Below the pieces are notes generated by a model. The model saw nothing but the letters and a program-made list of their open reading frames with translations, was not told the origin of the DNA and did no database searches. 64,000 nucleotides of DNA from Aphrocallistes beatrix (lineage: Eukaryota > Porifera > Hexactinellida > Sceptrulophora > Aphrocallistidae). Shown here piece after piece: positions 21,701-31,647 of the stretch (within the stretch, counting starts at the first letter, position 1; each line of letters starts with the position of its first letter). The translations under genes were made by a program, and so were the position numbers. The stretch covers positions 3,773,104 through 3,837,103 of the forward strand of contig OY725492.1 in the NCBI GenBank assembly GCA_963281255.1. The letters run 5' to 3'.

Positions 21701-24700
21701 TGTGCGTAGTGCGACATGAGTCCCTCTCTCAACTGGGTATCCTCGATCTTTCGAATGTAAACTGGGAATTGCGATTATTCGCAGGTTCCTTCCGTGCGCT
21801 TCGATGAGAACTCTGTGGTAGCAAGAGAACAGGGCAGTTTCTGCTGCTGTTTCGAACTTGACAGTGTACTTGGGCTCTACACAATGTATGACGTATCGAC
21901 AAGGCAGTTTGTACGCCTTCGTCACCCTCACCTCTGAAGTTCTCATGTCCCCACCCTCCATTTCCAGTTCCTGGAATAGCTCCTTTCCCGCCTTTTTGAA
22001 TATCCTCTTTGTGATGTCAGCTTTTGATTTCAGGTTTTCCAGATTTGGGCATACGATTCCTACGCATTCGAACTCTTCGACCGGACCAGACCATAGCATT
22101 ACCTTCGCATTGAGATCTGTTATAACTCGAAATGGGGCTTCTTCCCACCTCCTTTCATCTTTCCCGCCTAATTTCAAGCTTATCTTGTCCTTTTTCAGTT
22201 CCTGCTCTTCCCAGGATAACAGATCACTCGCCCTATACTTTGCACCCTCATGCATTTGCCTTGTAGCTCCATTTGCTTCTGCCATTACAGTTGTAACAAT
22301 TCAAAAGATTCGGATTTTAATTTTAATTGATATACTTTTATTCAAGTGCATACAATAAACCCACTTATCTCCATGTGACTGTGCAGCTAGCAGTATCTCC
22401 TTTCTCTGTCATAAGACTATACAGAATTACTGTTAGCTATATTACCTAACTCCTCATAAGCAAAGCCTAGAGAAACCCTGTTAATAGATTGATGTTAATG
22501 ATTGTGTAGAATGCCTGATTGGTGTCATAATATGCACTTACTCTTATTTAGTGAATCTCTTTCTGAAATGTGTTCTTTTGTCTTAGCGGTACGGCAATGA
22601 ATCCTGAGAATACACTTGGAAGTATGGCCTGTGTATGGGTGTTAATTGCTCTTTTATTCTCACAATAGAGTTGATTTGGATGTCCAACTTCGCTGTTTTC
22701 AACAATGTGAAACACATCTCAGTTCATCTTGGCCGAAAGACCAAGAAATACATATTTTAATCAACAACTACAGACTAATACTGAACGAGGTTAGTTCTTT
22801 TTGACACACGAGTTTACCTAACTAATGAATTGAAATATAGTATTATACGTATGCTATAAGTATAAGACTACATACGTAAGTATTTTCTGTTGGATAAAAA
22901 CGATGATAACCCAGCCCGATATAATAATATGGAAATCTGATGTAGAGTGAAGGGAAGATGCAGAAGCCTCTCCTCCTGAAGAAGTACTGCCACCCGGGAT
23001 ACAACGTGCTGCAGCTTAATGTGAGTGCTTGCTGCTGCAGTCACATGTTCGAACTGCAGTTGGTGCACAGACCTTCTATCTCCAGTGTCAAGAGCAGAAT
23101 TGTGAAGGAGTCCACCATACCGTACAAGAAGAGCTTGCAAAAAAGTCAGTTTTTTCGGATGCAATGATTAGTTATTTTTTGAATGTTGTACGTGTCATCG
23201 AGTCTACTATTCTCCTAGTAACCGAGTTTATGGTTAGTCGACAGTCTGGGGAAGATTGCTTACACACCTCCACTTCTACCTCTTTGAAATGTCCAATAAG
23301 TCAGAAAATAATTGAAATCCCGATCAGAGGAACTCGCTGTAGACACATTCAGGTAGTAGGGTGATATATCAATTGCACTCACAATTCTAGCTAGTAACTA
23401 TACTTTATTAACTTAGTGCTTTGATCTCGGTTCTTTCCTTCACATGAACAATGAGAGAGAAACCTGGAAATGTCCTATTTGTGGGTGAGTATTGTAGAGT
23501 ATCGTGTAATTCTCTTTTCATTTTATAAACTGAGTAATTGTGTATAGATATAATTTCTATGACTAAATCTCCCTAACTACTTTAGAGACTTGGTTGTTGC
23601 AGTAGAACCTAATAATGTTGAAGTAGATGAGTTTATATGGAAGATTATTCAAGACACTCAACCGCAAAGGTACGGCCATCCGCCATTTGTTAAAATTAAC
23701 TTGGTTTTTGTTTTTGTTTTTCACATTTTGTGCCGTTATAGAGCTGAAAATGGAGAGGAACAAACGGATATAGTTATAGACGACAAAGGAGTTTGGAGTT
23801 TTCTCGAAGTGAAGCAAGAAATGAAACGTATGTTGAGTACTAGCAGTAAATTATATTTTGGGATTTCCCAAGGGTTGCCACAGCAGGTGTCTCATGTAAC
23901 AAAGGAGTATGGAGCAATCTAGGAATGCTGCGCCAGAACACAACTCTCACCATCCTACACAACCAGTCAACGTATATTTGACATCGAATAAGATTGCATT
24001 TCTTTCGGAGCTATCTTACCTCTTCATTGTGCTACTCCTTACTACTTGGGCGTGTACCAATCTAGCAGTTTACCTGGCCCTCTTTATTTCCTCGTTTATT
24101 CAGCTTCTTAGTATTTCAGATCCCTTACCCTCCGTCTAGCAAGTCCCAACAAGAGAGGTAAACAGGAACCTGACACCCCAAACTCACTCTCTCCTCAGGA
24201 CAAGAAGCCCCCAAAGAGAAGGAGACTATCAAAGAAAGGAGACAAGAATGATGTACCGTATCTCACCAACCAACTTCCGAATGCTCCTACCAGCCTCACT
24301 CCCACTAAACTGGATGTATCAAAGTTAGGCGGAACAATCAAAGATTTGCCCTTAAAGGCAAGATGGCTACTATTGTTCTTACTCATTTGTTACATTCTAT
24401 TATATCCTAGTGTTCTTCCTTAGAATTTAGATACGTTCTCTCCACACGCACATGGCTATATTCGGGCTCCCATTTCAGGTCCCAACTCGGTAGACAGTAG
24501 AGGAGATAAGGTTTCCAATTCCCCCAGCATGATGCCGATAAAGAACAGCCCCGGTATGCCTCTACCTGACCCTCAGTTGGACTTAGAGCCCTCGGTAGGT
24601 TTAGTTACTGTCAATACTCAGTTATTATTCTACCACGAAATACGAGAATCTTACAACGATACTTCACTAAATGTTTGATACAAGTATAAATTATGGGATG

Positions 24701-25228
24701 TGCTAAATTGACTATCATCCATTATATATATTGATATCACCATGATACGTAACAAATTGGATTTGGATATTGATTTGATTGATTAATATTGGATATTTAT
24801 GAAATTTCGTGAAAATTGTAGCACTTATTATACTGTTGCTAGGATCTGCGCGATATTATATGCTCAAGTAGATAGTGTTTATTATACGAAATACTCGGAG
24901 ATCTGAACATGCGATATTTCCTTTTTACTTCATCCAAATATTGGGTGTTACTTGTGTTTTTTATATGAAATAAACCACTGTACTGATCATACACACGAAA
25001 TTTCCTTCGCTATTAGAAATAGTATTACTATTTGGATGGGAAATATTTGGGTGTGCGAATACTTTGGTAGGGGAGTGTGGATGTGCTACCATAGCACATC
25101 TCATATTATACTAACCTCACGTTTCCACACTCCTCTAGATACAGCTGGATCCTGCATTCACTCTACTCGGCGACGTTCTACAGCATAACGAACAACCAAC
25201 TCCCACGGAAGACCTACCTTACTTGTAA
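12744..25228 (+). CDS. ZMIZ1: ZMIZ1/ZMIZ2-like SUMO-ligase-family transcription coregulator, 19 exons
   Basis: PIAS-like nuclear coregulator with an SP-RING (MIZ) finger. Hand-built exons: 12744-12941, 15877-15922, 16314-16373, 16644-16821, 18199-18937, 19014-19073, 19135-19254, 19320-19464, 19961-20146, 20409-20541, 22669-22789, 22946-23144, 23219-23352, 23417-23484, 23586-23669, 23742-23827, 24140-24357, 24424-24594, 25139-25228. Phases agree and the sum codes for 1011 residues (human ZMIZ1: 1067). The N-terminal helical repeat matches ZMIZ (CxxxLMQWC, GFDMDL). Residues about 160-560 are Pro/Ser/Thr-rich with an Ala-Thr repeat also found in ZMIZ1. The SP-RING (about 752-796) has KCPIS, CRHIQCFDL and WKCPIC, preceded by the family's ACCCSHMFELQLVHRPS. 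A KQEP sumoylation-like site and a basic NLS follow. The ATG at 12744 is the first in frame. Intron 17 appears to be GC-AG. Intron 10 contains GDAP2 on the other strand. Confidence 0.9.
13346..13500. mobile_element. hAT MITE in ZMIZ intron 1, 155 bp
   Basis: Begins CAGTGGTATTCAAACTGGGT and ends GTTTGAAGACCACTG, the widespread hAT-type terminus. The flanking 8-mers ACTTATTG (13338-13345) and CCTTATTG (13501-13508) are a target-site duplication with one change. Non-coding. Confidence 0.85.
13564..13744. mobile_element. pogo-like MITE (diverged) in ZMIZ intron 1
   Basis: The left end contains TTCGCTTAATTGGGACAC and the right end GTCCCAATTAAGCAGAGTC, near-complementary and bordered by TA. The interior shares TTTTGTATTGGCTTATAT with the better preserved pogo-like copies at 50270 and 52542. 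Confidence 0.65.
14171..14457. mobile_element. Non-autonomous inverted-repeat element in ZMIZ intron 1
   Basis: Inverted repeats CAGGGTTTCATACAG (14171) and CTGTATGAAACCCTG (ending 14457) bound 287 bp, flanked on both sides by CAATA. A C-tract and an A-tract lie inside. The superfamily is uncertain because the duplication is only 5 bp. Confidence 0.7.
15195..15672. mobile_element. hAT MITE in ZMIZ intron 1, 478 bp
   Basis: Ends CAGGAAGGAGCGTAGCTAG and CTAGCTACGCCACTG are imperfect inverted repeats of the GGCGTAGC class. A perfect 8-bp duplication, CTTCTGAC, lies at 15187-15194 and 15673-15680. An internal 19-bp tandem duplication occurs at 15541-15578. No transposase. Confidence 0.85.
17532..17830. 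mobile_element. pogo-like MITE in ZMIZ intron 4
   Basis: Left end CAATCGAGTCTGCTTATTTT and right end GCGGAGTCGACTG are bordered by TA at 17530-17531 and 17831-17832. The internal 170 bp match the copies at 50270 and 52542 (ACATCGGTCAG, CCGATTAA, TTTTGTATTAGCTTCTAT). It carries extra sequence near its left end, so it is longer than the others. Confidence 0.75.
20684..22285 (-). CDS. GDAP2: GDAP2-like macro domain plus CRAL-TRIO protein, nested in ZMIZ intron 10
   Basis: Intronless 533-residue frame (human GDAP2 is 497) read on the minus strand, wholly inside ZMIZ intron 10 (20542-22668). Residues about 50-235 form a macro domain (RTSEVRVTKAYKLPCRYVIH, FETAAETALFSCY, RTVRRYLERFPDAFEKIVF), an ADP-ribose-binding fold; as in vertebrate GDAP2 the ligand-contacting loops are poorly conserved. 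Residues about 335-505 are a Sec14/CRAL-TRIO-like lipid-binding domain (YILVYFHTLSEEDNYF, YKRNLHAMFILHPYFWFK, PQYVLDYD). The charged linker between them (about 285-335) is longer than in human. Cellular function of the family is poorly known. The start is the Met at 22285, the first in frame. Confidence 0.93.
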   Translation of the reverse strand: MAEANGATRQMHEGAKYRASDLLSWEEQELKKDKISLKLGGKDERRWEEAPFRVITDLNAKVMLWSGPVEEFECVGIVCPNLENLKSKADITKRIFKKAGKELFQELEMEGGDMRTSEVRVTKAYKLPCRYVIHCVEPKYTVKFETAAETALFSCYHRVLIEAHGRNLRIIAIPSLHSKDRGYPVERGTHVALRTVRRYLERFPDAFEKIVFNTKVEDEVVYNDLMSLYFPRTSEEEELACYKLPAYLGNEKGEMIHEGREIRVMRDPLQLTASDQVTKEDIEWYVKETGGREMGEKEEKDKINEEATKMNRNFATMNDDLDEVRQQTLFEPPSKNEAEENRKRYLIYLRNGKTESLASIAQYDPIFKLGFSSGRMVLGFASKSVLGAQMDINKAKLYFVKYMDSLVNQPYILVYFHTLSEEDNYFSQEFFESLYNLSEEKYKRNLHAMFILHPYFWFKMQAYKFLYFIAYEIRDRVWMLSSLKELCQHLGTSNLEIPQYVLDYDYMKNGPFRKESSSSNSKGRRQATERDAL

Positions 25229-25790
25229 CTTTGAGTAAAACTCAACGGATCACTTGATCAGCTTTTATCTGGCTATTAAATGCCACACTGCACTCACACA
25301 ATTAAGTCTAGTAACTCAGAGGGATATTACCTAATCTCTCTACCCACCATTCTCTATGTATACTTTTTTAAAGAATTAATTGTTTAATTATTTTTATGAT
25401 TTCTTTTAACTTGTGGCGTCAGTTATATTAAATTCTTATGTAAAGAATTTTTAGCAGCATTGCAGATTTTTTCGAGAGCAATTTAGGATTTAAATAAGCT
25501 GAATACTGCTATCAATGTTATTGTATTGTTATTGTTATCATGATATTATTTCGCTTCCGTCAGCCATTACTTCGAATAACTCGCCGTTGTTACTACTTTA
25601 CCAGATCTAGTAAGGGGCACATAACTTAAGGGAATTAGGTCATTATAGTGAAGGATATGAATGACATGTTTAACTTGATCCATTATAAAAGCGGGAAGCG
25701 ACGCGTTGAATTTTGCGGGGTATGACGGGACACAATTGAGAAGTATTATGGAATCTAAAAAGCGAAACATAATGGACAAATTTCGTTTAT

Positions 25791-26140
25791 GTTTAAACCT
25801 AAGTTGACTAATTCATTAAAAAATGGCAAAGAATTATGAATTATTCGAATAATTCATAATTCAAGCATGAATTAGTCAACGATAAGCTAAGTTGACTAAT
25901 TTATGAATAATTCATAATTCCTGAATTAGGAATTATTCATAATTCAGGAAATATGAATTATTTGAATGATTCAGAATCCTGAATTAAGAAATATTCGAGA
26001 AATTCATTCATATAATTTATGATATTTTGTTGCAAAAACTTTCAATTTTGAATAATTCTTCTCAGGCTTGATGAATTATGAATTATTCGAATTATTCGAA
26101 TTATTCATTAATTCATGAATTAGTCAACCTAGGTTTAAAC
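25791..26140. repeat. AT-rich foldback element
   Basis: The outer ends GTTTAAACCTAAGTTGACTA and TAGTCAACCTAGGTTTAAAC are near-perfect inverted repeats. The interior is made of nested palindromes of GAATTATTCGAATAATTC type, repeated with variations. The whole 350 bp could fold back on itself. No TA, TTAA or 8-bp duplication is evident. Confidence 0.75.
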
Positions 26141-26274
26141 ATGTTAAGGCGTGTTAAAAACACATTTAAACCTGTTTAAACGTGTTTGAACATTGCACTG
26201 CTTGACAAGTCAAAATATGGTGGTGGCTATCTTAACCACCATTTACTTTTTCTGGTGGCTAATAGCCACCAAAT

Positions 26275-26427
26275 CAGAGGCGTAGCCAGGGTGCGGCACA
26301 TGGGGCCTAGGCCGCACCCTCAAATGCTGTGCCCAATAAAATTTCACAAATTAGCATTGGGTGCCGCAACTCCCTCACGGAATAGACTGGAATTGCCGCA
26401 CCTAAAATTGTGCTGGCTACGCCTTTG
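26275..26427. mobile_element. hAT MITE, 153 bp
   Basis: Ends CAGAGGCGTAGCCAGGGTG and GTGCTGGCTACGCCTTTG are inverted repeats. The perfect 8-bp duplication CACCAAAT lies at 26267-26274 and 26428-26435. Confidence 0.9.
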
Positions 26428-26887
26428 CACCAAATTCTAAATACATAGACCAGTACTTCATAAAATTTGGTGGCTTATCGTTAAATTTTGGTAGCTATCG
26501 CCACCAAACCACACAAGATGTGTCGAGCACTGAGATTTAGACACGTTTTAACATGTTTATTTAACATCCATTCAAAACTGGATAATAAGCAAGTGGGAGC
26601 AAGTTTTCAGATTTTCTTCATTTTTGAATGTCTCCTTAGACATACTCTCTCTACCCTAGTGAGCATCCTTTTAAACCTCTGCTCGGTCTAATTGCATCAT
26701 GTACTCCCTCACGTGATTTCATTAATACATCCTTCTGTCAAGTTCGGAATCGGGAAGGTATCCAATACTCTACTAGTTATCTTGACTTCTCCGATTACTA
26801 TTAATACAGAAATAATTATGTCAGCTATTAACATTTCAGCGCACACTGTATTCACTAATATCCACAACACACAGCGTATCAGAGGAG

Positions 26888-29800
26888 ATGAGCGAGAGAA
26901 TCCACTCTTCCAAGTCCTCCATCCCCCAAATTGTTTCCAACATGAAGATGTATCTCAACTTCGAACAGTCTGACGCCACCGGTTTCATCAACCGCCTGTT
27001 ACAGGGCATCACGAATGCACACAAATACCCTCCTATCAAGCCGGGTGATGATAGGTTGAGTGTGAGCACCGCGATAGCCAATGAGAGGATGTTCAGTGAG
27101 GTGGAGGCAGAGTACAACGTTCTCACGGTGCAAGGCAACCCTGACATCTACCCTGCATTCTGTCTGCTCGGGAAACTGCTCGGTTCTCGTAGGGAAGTGC
27201 TGCACTACTTGGAAGTTAGATCCGAAATTCTCTACCAGCGTCTCAACAAAAAGAGGTGATCCATGTAATGAAAATGGAACGACTGTTCAATGTCTTTTCT
27301 GACCCTAGACGCTATTCACAATGTACTGCTTTCTCTGTAGATATATGAGCTCCAAGTCTGTAATCAATCCCGCCGTACATATCCAAGATCCTGCCATACG
27401 TGATGCTCAGCAGGAATTCCCTGCTCACTCCGTTTCACAGCCCCGCACGAGCAGTGGCGGTGTGCTGCCACACCACGCGAAACATCACACCGGCCAGGAC
27501 CAGCTGGCAGAACCTCGACGGGAGCCAACTCAGAACAGACACAGTCCGCTTGAGATCCAGAATAATGTCTCTCCACGCCCTCGGGCTCACAACTCCAGGA
27601 AGAAAGTGGAGGACCAAAGAAGAATCACGCCTACTTCGATTCCTGAGCTTCCTCCTTCTCGTTCCTTTCTCACCAACTGTTACCTCACACTGCAAGCAGA
27701 ATTTCAGATGAACCCACCTCCCACCATGCGTGAGGTAATGCACTGTACATAATTATGCCGATCTATAGCCTCAAAATCAGATTAAGTTTTGACTATTATA
27801 ATGCTGTAGATAGGACTTAGCAATTACCTACGTTATATCAACACAAATGCTATTGATGAAAGTATTAACTAAGGTATCTCAGGGATTTTGTAATTAAAAT
27901 TTGCTCTAAAATTAACCAGTTTATTTCGTAAATACATAGAAATATATTTTTAATTGCGCACTAGTCTTCATTAGTGAGCGCAATAGGAAAGGCCTTTGAT
28001 ACAGACATGCGTTAGCCTTCATTATTCATTGTGTTTCCATAAGCGTAGTCAATAAGCTCTATGTATGTAACCAGAGCTTTACTTCCTTATTTATGTGTGT
28101 CTCATGTGTCGAATACAACTTCTCAATATTTAAAGCTTTCATAGTGCTAGTGGGGTGCGCAGCTTTATCGCAGCACCTTTACGGCATGGAGGCGACCCTA
28201 AATCTAACAGTCCGATTTCTCTCACATTTGGAATTTAGGATCCTTTTAGGTTCGTGCAGTGAGCTTCCCCGTGCATTAAACTAGCGTGTGTGTGTGAGAG
28301 AGAGACACACCTAAATTTCACTTTTAATTTCGCTTAGCTTCTCTCAACATTCTCCCTTCTCTCTCTATATATAGCTTGATGCGTTCACTCAAGAGCAGCT
28401 GGTGGTGGAGGAGATCATCTCACTGCTGATGGGCATACAGGGCTGGTACATCACGTTCGATCTTGATACTAAGAGTGTCGGCTACTACAAGGGTGGAGAG
28501 TACATCAACTCCTCCCTTAAGAGTTTGATCCACAAGATCGAGCCTCTCTTCTACTTCTACTCCAACATCACCCTCTTCATAGAGGAGCACTGTTCCCCTG
28601 AGCACGGCCTCATCAGCCAGTCCCTCTGCTCCGTGATGAACACCCTGCTCAAGGAGCACTACACAGTGGCCACACAGCTGGAGACGCAGCTGAGGGCGGG
28701 AAAGCTGTCTCTGCAGCAGCTGTGGTTCTATCTACAGCCCTGCATGAAAACGCTCGGTCTCCTCAACGATGTGAGTTGGCTATATGGCTATAGCCCCGTG
28801 CTAATAGAATAGGCTGTTAACAAGCAGCCAACTACTTGTAACTTTCAAGTTAGTATTAGTTCTCTGTAAAATGGCACAATTACCCGATTGACCAGTGACC
28901 TAGTTGGTAGTGTATGTATTGGGTAGATTTATTGGAGTATCTCTGTTTCTAGGTTTGTGATGAGATAGAGTCTGCTCATAAAGGTGGCGCTTCCATCATG
29001 ACCTTGCTCCACAATAAGATATCAACGTTCATTGGCGACCCCAAAGCTCGTCAGTGGTGTCTCTCTCTGGCCACTCACACCAGTGTGCCGTACTTTGAAA
29101 TCTTGGAGAACTGGATATACCGCGGGATTATCCTGGACCCGAGACAAGAGTTCATGATAGAGGAGTCTAGGACCAAGACTAACCCTGCTCTTAAGTCGCA
29201 CCCTTACTACGACCTCACCACCAACTACTGGGACAGGACGTACACGTGGAAACAGGAGAAGACACCTGTCTTCTTTGAGAATCTTCACGATAAAATACTC
29301 AAGACAGGTATGACTGGATGAAGAGATTGGAAGGTTTTGAATTCTCTTTGGTTCATCTAAAATGAAATTTATTTCTGATTTAGGTAAGTATCTGAATGTG
29401 TTCCGCGAGAGTGAGAAGAAGATGACCAACCCGAACAAAATCTCGATCCGTTACTCTGAGAATCCGCACGACTACATCGAGCCCATCTCGCTGGCGTTTG
29501 AGTTCGCTAGTCAGAAGCTGCTGGGAGAACTGTGCACGGAGCACGACCTGATGGGCAGGCTGACCTCGCTCCGGCGCTACTTCCTCATGCTGCAGGGGGA
29601 CTTCTTCCTCTACTTCATGGGGGTGGCCAGGGCGGAGTTGTTCGGGAAGGCGGAGGACATCCAGGTGAATCGACTACAGAGTCTGCTCGAGTCAGCTGTG
29701 AGGAACAGCAACGCGAAATATGACAAGTACTCTGACAACCTGAGAGTGAAGCTGGAGAGAGAGGATGTGGTGCACATGCTGGCAGTGGTGCTGAGGATAG

Positions 29801-31158
29801 ACAAGCAGGTCATGGACAAAAGGATCCCTGCCTCGTACGGATTTGAACCCGCAACTGACCACGCAGAGGTAAACTCGCTAGCACCGTACACACACGTACA
29901 TGACCTAACTTATTGTCCCACTCTACTAGGCTCCAACTGAGGCGGGTCTATCTGGTCTGGAGGCTTTCAATCTTGAATTTGAAGTTCATTGGCCGGTTCT
30001 TCTCGTGATCAGCAATAAGGTAATGCTCTACTACCAGCTGCTCTTCCGACAGCTGTTCTACTTCAAACACGTCGAGTGTTCACTCAATGAGGCTTGGATT
30101 AAACAGAAAAACTTGAAGAAATACCCGAGAATCTGTCAGGCGTCAGCCTACTCGAAAGCTCTCGTGCTGAGACAGCAGATGATCAGCTACATCCAGAACT
30201 TCCAGTTCTACATGATGTACGAGGTCATTCAGACCAACTGGACCCATTTCCAGCTCAAATTTGCAAAGGCAAAAACTATAGATGACGTCATGCAGGATCA
30301 TATGGACTTCCTCGAAAAGTAAGTAGCGTCCCACTTTTATCATGGCTCAAGTTGGTATGTATGTATGTATATGTTTGTTTTTGTTGTGACAATAGATATA
30401 TAAAGTAAACAATCCCGAAAATAGGTTAGAGACTAGCTTTCAACAGTTGATAAATAGTATAGAATCCGAATCATATTTTCGGGAGTCAAAATAGAGACTA
30501 GCTTTCTGCTGTTGATCTGGGGTTTAGGGTGCAGATTCCCAATTACATATTCGCTGAACTATGTGGCTGATATTGTATCTGCTTTTGTTGACAATAGATA
30601 CATACATATATATATATATATATACGTATATATATATATTAAGCAGATTTCGAAATGGATTTACCTATTTTTACTTAAAATCTTGAACTAATAATGGATT
30701 TATTTTATTGTTGATTATTGCGAAATCTAAAAGTTTAATATTAGACAGGTTTTATGGACAGTATATTTGTATCTTTTAGATGTGTGAAAGATTTTCTATT
30801 GCACCATCCCGAGATCATCTCGATCATCTGGAAGATCCTTTATCTCTGTATTCAGTTTACTAATCACTTAACTTCTGTCACCTCTCAACTGAACCAATCA
30901 ATGCGAAGTCACTCCAATCACAGCAAACAAGTCTATCAAGAGGTTTATGCTAAGAACTTGGCTACCACTGTGGTGACGAGTGAATTTAGAAACTTTATCA
31001 TGAAGGAGCACAGACAATTCAATAATCTATTGGACAAATTTATTGATAAAGTATCCAGACTTGCCAATGACACTGATCCGGACCATAAAACAAACAGTCT
31101 AATTATCAGACTCAAGTACTCCACAAAACTCGAAAACCCCAGTTTGTATGAGACATGA
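26888..31158 (+). CDS. TUBGCP2: Gamma-tubulin complex component 2 (GCP2)
   Basis: Core subunit of the gamma-tubulin small complex at centrosomes and other microtubule-organising centres; with GCP3 it positions gamma-tubulin to nucleate microtubules. Exons 26888-27255, 27341-27734, 28375-28770, 28953-29307, 29384-29868, 29930-30318 and 30780-31158 join in phase to 921 residues (human 902). The N-terminal third is variable. The GRIP1 half starts near residue 255; clear matches to GCP2 are LQQLWFYLQPCMKTL, PYFEILENWIYRGII, TGKYLNVFRE and RYFLMLQGDFFLYFM. The gamma-tubulin-binding GRIP2 half includes LLFRQLFYFKHVE and the LRQQMISYIQNFQFYMMYEV block. The last residues are shorter than in vertebrates. 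DNAJC7 follows 490 bp downstream on the same strand. Confidence 0.95.
30360..30642. repeat. Simple repeats and a short duplication in the last TUBGCP2 intron
   Basis: A GTAT microsatellite near 30355-30372 and a TA microsatellite near 30600-30642 flank two related blocks containing AGAGACTAGCTTTC and GTTGAT. No protein or RNA function is suggested. Confidence 0.6.
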
Positions 31159-31647
31159 TTTCTGATTGCTTATGATGATATATCACTGTCCTTAATGGCC
31201 GCACAGTAGCGTCCGAGTTTACAGGAGACCCATCATTGCAAGCTCGTACAAGTATTTTAGCCATATCTCCTTATATGTATTTGGTTTTCAACCCAGTATT
31301 GGTTTCTCCTTGTTTTCATTCTGATTCGCTAGCTATCATAACATGAGTGTTTTAAAATAAACTGAGTTAGATTCAGGGGGATGGGGTGTCCGAAGTATAA
31401 CACCATGTTCGAGACGCACGCTCCAATATACAAACTCTTTTAAAATCCGGTAGAACATTTGGTAAAAGTGTTAATACCCCCAACTAGAAACCCTCAAACA
31501 TTCTCCTCCTCCGAAAGTTCCAACATAGAATAATGAACAATTTGCGATTATATTTAACTTTTAAATTTAGTTTTTTTTAAACTGAGTGCGCTAGTACAAT
31601 ATTTACGTGAGTTAGCATTATCATAATATCGGAGTGAGGTTGTATAA
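31159..31647. other. Intergenic spacer TUBGCP2-DNAJC7
   Basis: Nothing recognised. It should hold the TUBGCP2 3' end (AATAAA near 31357) and the DNAJC7 5' region. Confidence 0.5.

Larger units (their letters stand above)
25229..26887. other. Intergenic region between ZMIZ and TUBGCP2 with foldback repeats
   Basis: No gene is supported. It holds an AT-rich foldback (25791-26140) and a hAT MITE (26275-26427). The MITE is inserted in a stretch rich in GGTGGCTA/TAGCCACC that reappears on its other side. Confidence 0.6.
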
